37,622 nt of DNA. Origin: Alphaproteobacteria bacterium. GTDB lineage: Bacteria > Pseudomonadota > Alphaproteobacteria > Rhizobiales > JAKIUO01. This document shows, in pieces, positions 14,739-23,257 of this stretch. Location of the stretch: positions 1 to 37,622 of the forward strand of contig JAJRRW010000015.1 of NCBI GenBank assembly GCA_024279115.1, read 5' to 3'. The translations under genes and the position numbers were made by a program. How positions within the stretch are numbered: the first letter of the stretch is position 1; every line of letters begins with the position of its first letter. The notes beneath the pieces are model-generated. The model was not told the origin of the DNA. It made no database searches and worked only from the letters and a program-made list of their open reading frames with translations.

Positions 14739-14921
14739 TTGTTTCCCCTGTGCACAGCTCAATCACCGCGAATATCAACAGTCCAAGTTGAATGTTGCCT
14801 ATTGGCGCGCGGCGCGCTACATGTTTTTCAATTGATTTGACCTGATTTTCGACCTGATTGCCCTCTTGTATTGCGTGAAGAGGGCTTTGGGGGCTGGAAC
14901 AAGAGCGAGATTTAACCGACC

Positions 14922-15218
14922 ATGAATGCAATAATCTATCTGATCGTCGCAATCCTCGACATAACATGGTGGTTCATCATCATCGGTGTTGTCATGAGCT
15001 GGCTGGTGGCCTTCAATGTCATCAATTTGCAAAACCAGTTCGTTTACAGTGTCTATTCGACCCTCAATGGCATCGTTGAACCGATGCTCAAACCGATCCG
15101 CCGATTTATACCGAATATGGGCGGCATTGATATTTCCCCCATCGTGCTGCTATTGGCCATCAGCTTCTTGCGGATTTTCGTCGTCAGCGATCTGGCCCCG
15201 CGATTGCTCGCCAATTAG
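14922..15218 (+). CDS. YggT-family membrane protein
   Basis: 98 aa, two TM regions (LIVAILDITWWFIIIGVVMS and IVLLLAISFLRIFVV) flanking the family signature NGIVEPMLKPIRRFIPNMGG, ending in IDISPIVLLL. YggT proteins are linked to cell shape, division or osmotic tolerance; the exact role is unsettled. Length is standard. It is followed by folD after 60 bp on the same strand, an association seen in alphaproteobacteria, so they may be cotranscribed. Confidence 0.93.
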   Translation: MNAIIYLIVAILDITWWFIIIGVVMSWLVAFNVINLQNQFVYSVYSTLNGIVEPMLKPIRRFIPNMGGIDISPIVLLLAISFLRIFVVSDLAPRLLAN

Positions 15219-15278
15219 GGTCGCTCATTCCACCATGTGCGACCATTCTCTTCAAGCCAACGCCTCGGGGAGCGAGAC

Positions 15279-16148
15279 ATGACACAAGCACAACTCATTG
15301 ATGGCAAGGCCATCGCCCTTCAACTTCGCAAGAAAATTGGCGAAGAAACCGACGCACTGATCAAACAACATGGGATAAAACCCGGCCTGGCCGTTGTGTT
15401 GGTGGGAGAAGACCCGGCCAGCAGCGTCTATGTGCGCAATAAGGGCATCGCCACCAAAAAAGCCGGTATGGAAAGTTTCACCCACCAATTGCCAAGCGAC
15501 ACGAGCCAACAGGACCTGCTGCGTTTGGTGGAACAACTCAATCAAGATGCGCGCGTCCATGGCATTTTGGTGCAACTGCCATTGCCCAAACAAATAGATG
15601 CTGACAAGGTGCTGTGCGCCATTGATCCCGACAAGGATGTGGACGGCTTTCACCCTATTAATGCCGGGCGCTTGATGACCGGCCAACCCGGCCCTGTGCC
15701 GTGCACGCCAAAGGGCTGCATTGTGCTTGCCAAATCTGTCCGCGCCGATTTGACCGGCCTTGAAGCGGTGGTGGTGGGACGCTCCAATATTGTCGGCAAG
15801 CCGGTGGCCCAATTGCTGCTCAATGAAAATTGCACGGTGACCATTGCTCACTCGCGCACCAAAGATCTGGCCAGCGTGGTGCGCCGCGCCGATCTGGTGG
15901 TGGCCGCCGTTGGCCTACCGCAATTTATTCGCGGCGACTGGATCAAACCAGGTGCCTGCATCATTGATGTGGGGATCAATCGCCTTGAGCTTGAGGATGG
16001 CAAAACAAGGCTGGTGGGCGATGTCGCCTTCGATGAAGCCCGTCTTGTCGCTGGCTCTATCACACCAGTACCGGGCGGCGTTGGCCCCATGACCATCGCC
16101 ATGCTGTTGTCAAATACACTGGATGCTGCCAAACGGCCGATTACCTGA
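15279..16148 (+). CDS. folD: Bifunctional methylenetetrahydrofolate dehydrogenase / methenyltetrahydrofolate cyclohydrolase
   Basis: 289 aa, cytosolic. Interconverts 5,10-methylene-, 5,10-methenyl- and 10-formyl-tetrahydrofolate with NADP. Family motifs are all present: [17 protein letters not shown] with the catalytic Tyr and Lys, [34 protein letters not shown], the Rossmann segment [18 protein letters not shown], and [17 protein letters not shown] near the C-terminus. The ATG at 15279 is preceded by GGGGAG at 8 nt; the longer reading from 15237 is not needed. Length is normal (about 285-300). Confidence 0.98.
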   Translation: MTQAQLIDGKAIALQLRKKIGEETDALIKQHGIKPGLAVVLVGEDPASSVYVRNKGIATKKAGMESFTHQLPSDTSQQDLLRLVEQLNQDARVHGILVQLPLPKQIDADKVLCAIDPDKDVDGFHPINAGRLMTGQPGPVPCTPKGCIVLAKSVRADLTGLEAVVVGRSNIVGKPVAQLLLNENCTVTIAHSRTKDLASVVRRADLVVAAVGLPQFIRGDWIKPGACIIDVGINRLELEDGKTRLVGDVAFDEARLVAGSITPVPGGVGPMTIAMLLSNTLDAAKRPIT

Positions 16149-16270
16149 GGGCAGGCCCCCACACCACCCAGCCCCGCACATTGCATCTGATTATTTGATG
16201 CCGTATTGTTCTTGAAAGCGGCCAGTTCTAAAAAAAATGCCACATATTGAAAAGATGGATGATCCATAAA

Positions 16271-16846
16271 ATGACTTTATTTCCACGACTTGCGCCAGGT
16301 CTACTATTGGTGACAGCCATTTTTCTGGGAACCATTGGACAAACGGCGGCGGCGCCGACATCGCCCATGCAAGGGAACGTGTCGAGCCCGCAGGAACAAG
16401 TCGCATTAAGCGCTCAGTCGGTTGCGCAAGTGATCGAGATATTGCCAAAACTTGTCTCGTTGACGCAATCCTATACGGCAGGGAAAAGCGCCGGGGCTGC
16501 TAAAAATTCGGCTGCAAACAAGAAATATGAGGCCTTTACCGCTGCGTTGAGCGATCTGTCGGGTAAATATGGTTTCAAGGATATGAGAACCATGCAACGC
16601 ACCGTTGAAGCGACGATGCTGACCGCTGGCTTCATAAAGTCGGGGCGCACCTTGAAACAGGTTGAAGAAAAAATGGCGGCCACCCAAAAGCTTATCAAAG
16701 CCAATGACAAAATGACGGCAAAGCAAAAAAGCTCTTTGCTGCAACGCATGCAGATTCAAATCAGGATGGTCATTCCCTCCCCTGACAACATCAAAATCGT
16801 GAAACCGTTTTATCCGCGCATCATCGCCATCACCGGCAAGAAATAG
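16271..16846 (+). CDS. Secreted hypothetical protein
   Basis: About 191 aa, no family recognised. A signal peptide (LAPGLLLVTAIFLGTIGQTA, cleavage near AAA-PTSP) is followed by a Ser/Gln-rich stretch and a predicted all-helical domain: SVAQVIEILPKLVSLTQSYT, an Ala/Lys-rich linker (AGKSAGAAKNSAANKK), LSDLSGKYGFKDMRTMQRTV and KQVEEKMAATQKLIKANDKM. The C-terminus ends in PFYPRIIAITGKK. It is probably periplasmic. Start is uncertain: ATG 16259 or 16271; an upstream TTG at 16247 is less likely. It stands alone between folD and a pseudogene. Confidence 0.72.
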   Translation: MTLFPRLAPGLLLVTAIFLGTIGQTAAAPTSPMQGNVSSPQEQVALSAQSVAQVIEILPKLVSLTQSYTAGKSAGAAKNSAANKKYEAFTAALSDLSGKYGFKDMRTMQRTVEATMLTAGFIKSGRTLKQVEEKMAATQKLIKANDKMTAKQKSSLLQRMQIQIRMVIPSPDNIKIVKPFYPRIIAITGKK

Positions 16847-16871
16847 TCATTGATAAAATCACAAGGGCGGA

Positions 16872-17409
16872 TCATCCTTTTTTTTGCGAAACAAGCTCCT
16901 GCACTTCGTCAAATTTCAGGCTATTTTGTTCAAAGCTGAAGGTGCCCTGATCAAGCATCTCACGGGCATGATCTCTCACGCCATTATAAGCGGCACCAAG
17001 CAAATAGGGACCAATCATCACGTGGAATCACCGAACCGGCCCCATCACTGTCCTCAAGATTAGCCCCAACCGCCCCCGCTTCAATAACCATTTCAATGGT
17101 TTTGCCAACCTCCTCGGGGCTAACCCCGTAGCCCCGTTCCAAATCTGCCGAAACCGGAATATTCACCGCCCGGACAATCCGCCCGACAATGGCAATCATC
17201 TCTTCGCGGCTCATTTCTTCCCCATCTGGCACCCCTGCAGCCCAGGCAATCGCCGCACTTGCTGTTGCTATGGCCTGAAACCCTGTCTGCTCAAGCAAGC
17301 GAGCGCTTACCACATCCCAGGCGTTGGGCAGAATAAAAGCCTGGCTCCCCTGGTGTAAGCTTGAAAACTCTTGGGCTTTTCGCCTCTGTTTCATGTTCTT
17401 TTCATCCAA
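16872..17409 (-). pseudogene. Broken isocitrate lyase/PEP-mutase-family gene
   Basis: The first 125 or so residues are a good PEP-mutase/isocitrate-lyase-family N-terminus: LHQGSQAFILPNAWDVVSAR, ATASAAIAWAAGVPDGE, IPVSADLERGYGVSPEEVG, ANLEDSDG. The frame then breaks near 17025-17035. The minus strand immediately after, in another frame, encodes the family C-terminus: IGPYLLGAAYNGVRDHAREM, then LDQGTFSFEQNSLKFDE and a stop at 16872-16874. About 100 middle residues that normally join these parts are missing, so an internal deletion plus frameshift has destroyed the barrel. A functional product is very unlikely. Active relatives cleave or rearrange C-C or C-P bonds of 2-hydroxy/phosphono acids. 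Confidence 0.85.
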
Positions 17410-17511
17410 AATATAGCCAACTGAAAACCGTGATCAAATACTACCAGCATACCCAATTTTCGACCCTAAGAATATTCTGAAGTCAGCAATCATGACCTTT
17501 CGTAAATAGTA

Positions 17512-17541
17512 AAACCGGCGCGGGTCTCCCCGCACCGGTTT
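17512..17541 (-). terminator. Intrinsic terminator of the DUF2852 gene
   Basis: On the minus strand AAACCGGTGCGGG-GAGA-CCCGCGCCGGTTT forms a 13-bp stem with one G:U-type mismatch and a 4-nt loop, followed by TACTATTT. It is 28 bp past the DUF2852 stop. Confidence 0.75.
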
Positions 17542-17568
17542 GTCGGTTCTCATTGTTCCCTCCAAGCT

Positions 17569-18018
17569 TCACGCGCTGGAGGGTCCACCCTCTGGCTGGC
17601 TCGAAGATCCGTTCTCCTGGGTTTTTCGGCGCATGCGATCAGCCATGAAATCATCGAACTGGCGCTGATCCTTGGCGCGGCGCAGCTGATCGATAAACAC
17701 AGTGAATTCGCGCTGATCTTGTTCCAGCTGTTTCAATGTTGCCTCGCGATATTCATCAAAGGCCATATTGCCGGACGAAAACCCAGCCCCGCCAGCTCCC
17801 TTGTTTAAACCGCCCCAACAACCCTGGCGCGATCCGCTGTGTTTGTTCCTGCAACCCATTTCATTTCTCCAAAAAAGATACCCTAAAACAGCCAGCCCGA
17901 TGGGCCAGAAGACAATAAATCCAAGCACCATCAAAGCGATCTTTATGCCCGTTGGCAGCTCTTCAAACCGATTATACCAGCTGGATAAAAAATCCATCAC
18001 CGACGCGTTCGACGTCAT
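17569..18018 (-). CDS. DUF2852 membrane protein
   Basis: 149 aa. The N-terminal signature IALMVLGFIVFWPIGLAVLG is a single TM helix typical of DUF2852, a family largely restricted to alphaproteobacteria. A Gly/Ser-rich linker with NMAFDEYREATLKQLEQDQR follows, then a charged helix (EFTVFIDQLRRAKDQRQFDD) and a Ser/Pro-rich tail. Function is unknown. GGAAAGGAACAG precedes the ATG. A perfect 19-nt palindrome lies 64 bp upstream (18082-18100) and a strong terminator follows, so it is probably a monocistronic, regulated gene. Confidence 0.88.
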   Translation of the reverse strand: MTSNASVMDFLSSWYNRFEELPTGIKIALMVLGFIVFWPIGLAVLGYLFWRNEMGCRNKHSGSRQGCWGGLNKGAGGAGFSSGNMAFDEYREATLKQLEQDQREFTVFIDQLRRAKDQRQFDDFMADRMRRKTQENGSSSQPEGGPSSA

Positions 18019-18081
18019 GACAATCTGTTCCTTTCCTTCAATAGAGGGATCAAAGGCTCGTCAGGCACCCCTCCTTCATAA

Positions 18082-18100
18082 ATGTAAATGACATTTACAT
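18082..18100. promoter_or_regulatory. 19-nt palindromic operator upstream of DUF2852
   Basis: ATGTAAATG-A-CATTTACAT: perfect 9-bp arms around a single central base. Length and symmetry match TetR-family operators. A TetR gene is the next gene (18255-18905), which makes it the first candidate to bind here; the assignment rests on adjacency only. Confidence 0.6.
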
Positions 18101-18173
18101 AATGGGAGCTGATGCCAGAAATTACAAGGGAGAAACCAAAATTCCCGGACTGGGCCGGGACCAGTAGCAGCAA

Positions 18174-18201
18174 ATTTTCGAAGCCTGATGCCTTCGAAAA
18201 T
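18174..18201 (-). terminator. Hairpin downstream of the TetR gene
   Basis: ATTTTCGAAG (18174-18183), an 8-nt loop, CTTCGAAAAT (18192-18201): a perfect 10-bp stem 54 bp beyond the TetR stop, followed by TTTGCTGC on the minus strand. A plausible terminator with a weak U-tract. Confidence 0.5.
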
Positions 18202-18254
18202 GGGTGTGCACTTTCATACCCTGCGGGGCGTTCAAACAATCAAAGCCGGGCCGG

Positions 18255-18905
18255 TCAGCCCTTTTCGGGGGGTTCAAACTCAATGCCAAGCCCCTTGAGA
18301 TAAATCTGCATAGCGCTGGCAAGCAGGGCGTGCACATCTCGCGTTGCTGGCATATCCTGACCTTTTCGCGGTATCGAACACAATGTCGCCAAGCCGTGAG
18401 ACATGGCCCAGATATGGGACCCCATCATTTCTGGAGAAATCGGCTGGCCATCTGGCTTGACGCCGCCAAGGGCCTTTGCGGCAATCGTCAATGCCGCAAA
18501 GGCGCGATCCCCCGCTTCCTTCAATCCCTCAACTTCATCCCCCGACAGTCCGGCTTCAAACATGGCGATATAGCTGGCCCGATCAGTTTGCGCAAACGAC
18601 AGATACACCTCGCCCATACGCATAAACGCCGTGTAAGGATCTGGTTGACCCTCGCGCCAGGCCACTGATAAATCCCTGGCAAAGCGCTCATATCCGCTGA
18701 TCGCAACGCTGGCAAGCAGCGCATCACGATTGGCAAAATGGCGATAGGGGGCGGCGGGTGACACCCCGGCCAGGGTCGCCGCTTCCACCAGCGAAAACCC
18801 GTGTGGTCCCCGTTCGACGATCAATCTTCTGGCCACATCAATCAAAGCCGCAGGCAAATTGCCATGATGATAATTGGCTCGGCGTTTTTTTCCTTTTTGG
18901 GTCAT
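18255..18905 (-). CDS. TetR/AcrR-family regulator (WHG-domain type)
   Basis: 216 aa from ATG 18905 (MTQKGKKRRANYHHGNLPAA); longer readings up to 19013 add unlikely sequence. The HTH (about 28-50) reads FSLVEAATLAGVSPAAPYRHFAN followed by RDALLASVA, the canonical TetR helix 2-3 and YRHF. HHGNLPAALIDVARR and the C-terminal pattern MMGSHIWAMSHGLATL suggest the WHG-domain subgroup. The ligand is unknown. CATGTT...AACATG (18903-18923) overlaps its start and could serve autoregulation; the better palindrome at 18082-18100 lies upstream of the neighbouring DUF2852 gene. Confidence 0.92.
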   Translation of the reverse strand: MTQKGKKRRANYHHGNLPAALIDVARRLIVERGPHGFSLVEAATLAGVSPAAPYRHFANRDALLASVAISGYERFARDLSVAWREGQPDPYTAFMRMGEVYLSFAQTDRASYIAMFEAGLSGDEVEGLKEAGDRAFAALTIAAKALGGVKPDGQPISPEMMGSHIWAMSHGLATLCSIPRKGQDMPATRDVHALLASAMQIYLKGLGIEFEPPEKG

Positions 18906-19114
18906 GTTGTGATCATTAACATGGGCCCATAAAAAAACAAAATTTCGACGCGGCAAGCAGCGCACGGCCCGCCCACACCAAAACGCCGCCAAGCGATCGT
19001 GTTTGGCCACCACATCAGCGTCAAAATAGATTGTTAAACAAAGGCGAAGACGTTAATGCTTCACTAAGTGTGCGCACCATCTGGCCCATAAAAACGCTAA
19101 CGGGGAAACTGTTC

Positions 19115-20314
19115 ATGAACCGCAAAATACTGACCGCTCTTGTCGCCGCGTCGATCTTCGCGCTGGCCCTGCCGCAAACCGCCAGCGCCAAATGCCGGAC
19201 GGGCAATTTCCAGAGCTGGTTGAGCGATATCAAACGCCAGGCCGCCCAGCAGGGAATTTCGCAAAGAACCATCCGCAGCGCTCTTGAGGGCGTACGCTAT
19301 GATCCTGACGTGGTGCGCCGCGATAATGCGCAAGGAGTTTTTTCCCAGACTTTTCTACAATTTTCCGGGCGCATGATTTCCGGCAATCGCCTTAAAACCG
19401 GGGCGCGCAAATTACGCCAGCATGCTCGTACCTTTGCGCAGGTCAAGCGCCGCTATGGCGTGCCAGGGCCAGTACTCACCGCTTTTTGGGGTCTGGAAAC
19501 TGATTTTGGGGCCTTTCTTGGCAGCTCTTCAACCCTGCGCTCTCTCGCCACCCTTGCCTATGACTGCCGCCGCACCGAGCTGTTTCACAAAGAGCTGTTC
19601 TCGGCCTTGAAAATCATCGAACGCGGCTACTTGACGGCCAGACAGATGCGCGGCCCCTGGGCGGGCGAACTTGGTCAGTTGCAGTTCCTGCCCTCCCATT
19701 ATTTGAACTTTGGCGTCGATATGGATGGCGATGGCCGGGTCGATCTGCTGAAAAGCGCTCCCGATGCGCTGGCTTCTGCCGCCAAATACATGAAATCTCT
19801 GGGCTGGCGTGCCAATGAACCCTGGTTGCAAGAAGTCAGGACGCCGCGCAATATGCCCTGGGAGCAAGCAGATGTGGGCATTGAACATTCCCGCGCCCAA
19901 TGGGCCAAATGGGGAATACGCGATGCCAGAGGGCGCGCCCTCAAAGCGGATGGTCTCAAAGCCTCCCTCATTCTTCCCATGGGCAAAGACGGCCCCGCCT
20001 TCCTCGCTTTTTCCAATTTCACAAAAGTCTATCTGGAATGGAACCACTCCTTGACCTATTCGCTGACCGCAGCCTATTTCGCCACTCGCCTCGCAGGGGC
20101 GCGCAAGGTGAGCCCGGGTCGCGGCGCCAAAGGCCTGCCCTATGCGCAGATCAAACAGGTGCAACGTCTGTTGCAAAAGCGCGGCTTTGATGTTGGCAAA
20201 ATCGACGGTATTCTTGGTGCCAAAAGCCGCCATGCCGTCAAAACCATGCAAAAGAAATATGGCCTGCCAATCGATGCCTATCCAACCCGGGCGCTGTTAG
20301 AGCGGCTACGTTAA
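19115..20314 (+). CDS. MltB-type lytic murein transglycosylase with peptidoglycan-binding domain
   Basis: 399 aa, periplasmic. Cleaves the MurNAc-GlcNAc bond of peptidoglycan to give 1,6-anhydro-MurNAc. The signal peptide (ILTALVAASIFALALPQTAS, cleavage after ASA) has no lipobox, so the enzyme is soluble. The SLT_2 catalytic domain (about 30-320) has the catalytic Glu in FWGLETDFGAFLG, then WAGELGQLQFLPSHYLNFGV, DMDGDGRVDLL and SAAKYMKSLGWR. A C-terminal PG_binding_1 domain (IKQVQRLLQKRGFDVGKIDG, AVKTMQKKYGLP) anchors it to the wall. CGGGGA precedes the ATG at 19115; the upstream extension to 19031 is rejected. Same layout as alphaproteobacterial MltB homologues. Confidence 0.95.
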   Translation: MNRKILTALVAASIFALALPQTASAKCRTGNFQSWLSDIKRQAAQQGISQRTIRSALEGVRYDPDVVRRDNAQGVFSQTFLQFSGRMISGNRLKTGARKLRQHARTFAQVKRRYGVPGPVLTAFWGLETDFGAFLGSSSTLRSLATLAYDCRRTELFHKELFSALKIIERGYLTARQMRGPWAGELGQLQFLPSHYLNFGVDMDGDGRVDLLKSAPDALASAAKYMKSLGWRANEPWLQEVRTPRNMPWEQADVGIEHSRAQWAKWGIRDARGRALKADGLKASLILPMGKDGPAFLAFSNFTKVYLEWNHSLTYSLTAAYFATRLAGARKVSPGRGAKGLPYAQIKQVQRLLQKRGFDVGKIDGILGAKSRHAVKTMQKKYGLPIDAYPTRALLERLR

Positions 20315-20337
20315 GGATCACTATTGGAGACGAAGCC

Positions 20338-20421
20338 TTGGCGTTGGACATCACATCGAGACGATTGTTTGGCGCTCTGGCAACCCCCTTGCTCGCCGCA
20401 AAAGCACTGCTCATCATTTGA
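20338..20421 (+). CDS. Possible 27-codon ORF or gene remnant with a Tat-like start
   Basis: TTG at 20338, preceded by GGAG at 8 nt, reads LALDITSRRLFGALATPLLA followed by AKALLII and a TGA. SRRLFGAL resembles a twin-arginine signal motif followed by a hydrophobic stretch. It ends abruptly, so it is either a remnant of an exported redox protein or chance. No ATG start and no downstream continuation were found. Confidence 0.2.
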   Translation: MALDITSRRLFGALATPLLAAKALLII

Positions 20422-20573
20422 TACGACACGCAAAATAGGGTTGCTGGATGGACAAGTTGTCACAGTCAGATTAAGCTCAGTTGATTCCGGGATCACCGAT
20501 CCCCCCAGTCGGATTGATGGCTTGTTTTTAGGGATATTCTAAAATTGCCATGGCAAAAGAAATGAGGTTTGTG

Positions 20574-22523
20574 ATGGAGCAGAAAGGCCGTAATTATCGG
20601 CGCTATAAAGATGGTGATTCCGAAGATAACTGGGAGCTGAGCGAAAAAATATTCCAGCAGGACACCAGCTACAAATGCCCCACCTATATACACCGCACCC
20701 CGCCCTGTCAGGGCAGCTGTCCGGCCGGAGAAGATATCAGAGGCTGGCTGAACATTGTGCGCGGTATTGAAAAACCACCCGCAGATCTTGCCGACAAGGA
20801 ATTTGGCTGGGCGCAATATGCCTATCAGCGCTCAACAGATGCCAATCCTTTTCCCGCCATCATGGGCCGCGTGTGTCCCGCCCCTTGCGAAGATGGTTGC
20901 AACCGCAATGAGGTCGAAGACCATGTGGGCATTAATGCAGTAGAACATTTCATTGGCGATTTCGCGCTTGAAAACAATTTTCCCTTGCATCCAGCTGGCC
21001 CCGACACCGGAAAAAAAGTGGCGCTGATCGGCGGTGGGATCGCCAGCCTGACCTGCGCCTATCAATTGCGCCGCATGGGTCACGCCTGCACCATTTATGA
21101 AGGCCGTGAGATGCTGGGCGGCATGATGCGCTATGGCATCCCTGGCTATCGCACTCCGCGCACCGTGCTGGATGGAGAAATCGAGCGCATCCTGGCGCTG
21201 GGCGTCACCGTCAAAACCGGCATGAAGGTCGGCGTCGATATCGAGCTTGAACAATTGGAGCGCGATTATGATGCGGTGTTTGTGGGCATTGGCGCGCAAG
21301 GGGGCTCCCCCCTGCCAGTACCGGGTGCCAGCGAGGCCAGCAATTGCATCAGCGGCATCTCTTTTCTCGATGCCTTCAATGATGGCCGCCTGCACCATTC
21401 CTCGCAAAAAGTATTGGTCATTGGCGGCGGCGATACCGCCATGGATGTGGCCGCCGTTGCCCGCCGTCTTGGCCATATCAAAAACAGCCACGACAAAGAC
21501 CGTCCCGAAAATGTGGTGCTCGGCCACACCGCCCATGATGTGGCGACCATTGCCAGCCGTCAGGGTGCCGATGTCACCGTTGTATACCGCCGCCCGATCG
21601 ACCAGATGCCTGCCACCAAAATGGAAATAAAACATATCCAGCAAGAAGGCGTCAAAATCGCTCACTCGCTGGCTCCCATCGAGGTGGTGATGGATGGACC
21701 CGATCGCGCCAGGGCATTGCGGGTCATTGAAGCTGACTGGAGCACCGGCAAGATGGTGCCCATCGAGGGCAGCGAACGTGATATCGAATGTGATTTGATC
21801 GTCGCTGCCATCGGCCAGAAATGTGATTTCACCGGCATGGAAGAACTCGACAATGGCTGGGGCCTGATGAACGCCGACGCCAATTATCGCTGGCCCGCAC
21901 GCGACGGTATTTTCCTTGGCGGAGACGTCATCAAACCGCATCTGTTGACCACCGCTGTGGGCCATGCCTCGATTGCCGCCAAGGCCATTGATCATTATTT
22001 GAATAATGAAGATCAAATAAAGCCGCCAAAGGTCGACGTGCATCATTTCAGCCTGCTTGAAAAACTGCGCGAAACCGGCCATGAGCCGCAAGACTATGAC
22101 CATGTGCAGCAGACCGGCACCGACCACGCCGCCTTTGCCGTGCATAATTACGAAGACCGCTCCGACAATCAGATCGTCCCCGCCGACGAGCTGTTCCTTG
22201 GCCATTTCGATTTCAGCGAACGTTACAAACGCTCTGAAAATGACATCTCGTCAGACAATGTGCTTAGCCATTTCGATGAGCGCCTGTTTGGCCCCGACCC
22301 GGCGGCCGCCCAACAAGAAGCCGATCGCTGCATGAGCTGCGGCATCTGTTTTGAATGCGATAATTGCGTCATCTATTGCCCCCAGGATGCCATCTTCCGC
22401 GTTAAAAAAGACCAGCAGACCATGGGCCGTTATGTCGATACCGACTATGGCAAATGCATCGGTTGCCACATCTGCAAAGATGTCTGCCCCTCGGGCTATA
22501 TCCAGATGGGACTGGGGGCTTAG
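20574..22523 (+). CDS. GltD/DsrL-like NAD(P)H:acceptor iron-sulfur flavoprotein
   Basis: About 649 aa, cytosolic. The N-terminus has cysteine clusters PPCQGSCPAGEDI and GRVCPAPCEDGCNR as in the glutamate synthase beta subunit. FAD binding: VALIGGGIASLTCAYQLRRM and EMLGGMMRYGIPGYR. NAD(P) binding: KVLVIGGGDTAMDVAAVARR. The second flavin motif is DGIFLGGDVIKPHLLTTAVG. The C-terminal extension is a 2[4Fe-4S] ferredoxin domain: CMSCGICFECDNC...YCP and CIGCHICKDVCPSGY. This GltD-core plus ferredoxin-tail order is that of DsrL-type proteins of sulfur oxidisers and related NADPH:ferredoxin-like oxidoreductases. No other dsr gene is in the window, so the electron partner is unknown. GAGG lies 6 nt before ATG 20574; ATG 20550 is the alternative. 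Confidence 0.85.
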   Translation: MEQKGRNYRRYKDGDSEDNWELSEKIFQQDTSYKCPTYIHRTPPCQGSCPAGEDIRGWLNIVRGIEKPPADLADKEFGWAQYAYQRSTDANPFPAIMGRVCPAPCEDGCNRNEVEDHVGINAVEHFIGDFALENNFPLHPAGPDTGKKVALIGGGIASLTCAYQLRRMGHACTIYEGREMLGGMMRYGIPGYRTPRTVLDGEIERILALGVTVKTGMKVGVDIELEQLERDYDAVFVGIGAQGGSPLPVPGASEASNCISGISFLDAFNDGRLHHSSQKVLVIGGGDTAMDVAAVARRLGHIKNSHDKDRPENVVLGHTAHDVATIASRQGADVTVVYRRPIDQMPATKMEIKHIQQEGVKIAHSLAPIEVVMDGPDRARALRVIEADWSTGKMVPIEGSERDIECDLIVAAIGQKCDFTGMEELDNGWGLMNADANYRWPARDGIFLGGDVIKPHLLTTAVGHASIAAKAIDHYLNNEDQIKPPKVDVHHFSLLEKLRETGHEPQDYDHVQQTGTDHAAFAVHNYEDRSDNQIVPADELFLGHFDFSERYKRSENDISSDNVLSHFDERLFGPDPAAAQQEADRCMSCGICFECDNCVIYCPQDAIFRVKKDQQTMGRYVDTDYGKCIGCHICKDVCPSGYIQMGLGA

Positions 22524-22699
22524 AGCAGTTTGCCTCACCTGAAATGTCGGGCTTTGATGGAGCCACATGGTAACATATCCGCTCCCCGGGCTTGCCCCGG
22601 ATCAACACTTCAGCGCTACCGCAGTTCAGCTTGTCCAGACAGTGCTATCGTTCAAACCTGGATGCCACAAATCCGGCAATTGAAGTGGGGCAGACCACT

Positions 22700-22765
22700 A
22701 GAGTGCTTCCGAGAAAAGTGGGTGCCGGTTTTCCGATAAGAAGCACGATAAAACAAAGAGCTAGG
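22700..22765. repeat. Rhizobiales-type intergenic repeat
   Basis: GAGTGCTTCCGAGAAAAGTG and GTGCCGGTTTTCCGATAAG followed by AAGCACGATAAAAC closely resemble the short imperfect palindromic repeat common in rhizobial intergenic regions (consensus recalled, not checked). The left flank, 22545-22690, holds a CTCCCCGGGCTTGCCCCGG unit of the other repeat family in this window. The whole 22524-22799 gap has no gene. Confidence 0.6.
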
Positions 22766-22799
22766 GGCTTTCATTTTGTCAACCCAAAACGGAAAGACC

Positions 22800-23210
22800 C
22801 TAGCGTGAAACCAGCACCGTGCACTTGGCATGGCGCACAACACGAGCTGCTGTCGAGCCAAGGAAATAGTCCTGCAATCCAGGCTTGTGCGACCCCACAA
22901 TGATCAAATCGACATTTTGTTCTTCTGCAATCTGCAAAATTGCATTATGGGCGCTTCCAGACAGAACCGCATAGTCCGGTTTGATGCCTGCGGCAACAGC
23001 AATCGCTTTTAGTTTTTCTTCGGCATGTTTGTGAGCATCAACCAACAGGTTTTGAGGCAACTCAAGCGCCGCATATCCAGGGATCTCTTCCATCACATTG
23101 ACAAGTATGATGCGGGCATCCTCATCCCCTATATGGAGGGCGATACCAATCATTGGTTTGCCCTTTTCAAGATGCGCCAAGTCGATCGGAACGAGAATGG
23201 TTTTATACAT
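22800..23210 (-). CDS. UspA-type universal stress protein
   Basis: 136 aa, cytosolic, single Usp domain with an alpha/beta ATP-binding fold. The N-terminus MYKTILVPIDLAHLEKGKPM has the conserved D of the ATP site. The C-terminal VDLIIVGSHKPGLQDYFLGS-TAARVV matches G-x2-G-x9-G-[ST], so ATP binding is likely. Rolling stress and energy-starvation roles are known for the family. GAGGAG precedes the ATG at 9 nt. An FNR/FixK-type box with class II spacing to a TAGTAT -10 (23258-23299) predicts induction under low oxygen. It is divergent from the YHS-domain gene at 23486. Confidence 0.93.
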   Translation of the reverse strand: MYKTILVPIDLAHLEKGKPMIGIALHIGDEDARIILVNVMEEIPGYAALELPQNLLVDAHKHAEEKLKAIAVAAGIKPDYAVLSGSAHNAILQIAEEQNVDLIIVGSHKPGLQDYFLGSTAARVVRHAKCTVLVSR

Positions 23211-23257
23211 AACAATCTCCTCAAATTTATACGAAAGCGACTATGGGTACTGAAGAA

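Noticed and set aside
16984-17409. Treating the 141-residue PEP-mutase-like ORF as a functional short protein
   Set aside because: It ends right after LEDSDG with out-of-family residues, and the family's C-terminus follows in another frame, so it is a fragment.
18015-18067. Short GTG-started ORF overlapping the DUF2852 start as ATGA
   Set aside because: The AAGGAGGGG lies directly against the GTG, too close to act as its ribosome site, and only 17 codons follow.
20574-22523. Naming the flavoprotein dsrL or gltD outright
   Set aside because: The architecture fits DsrL but no dsr genes are present, and a ferredoxin tail is absent in true GltD; only a family-level call is supported.
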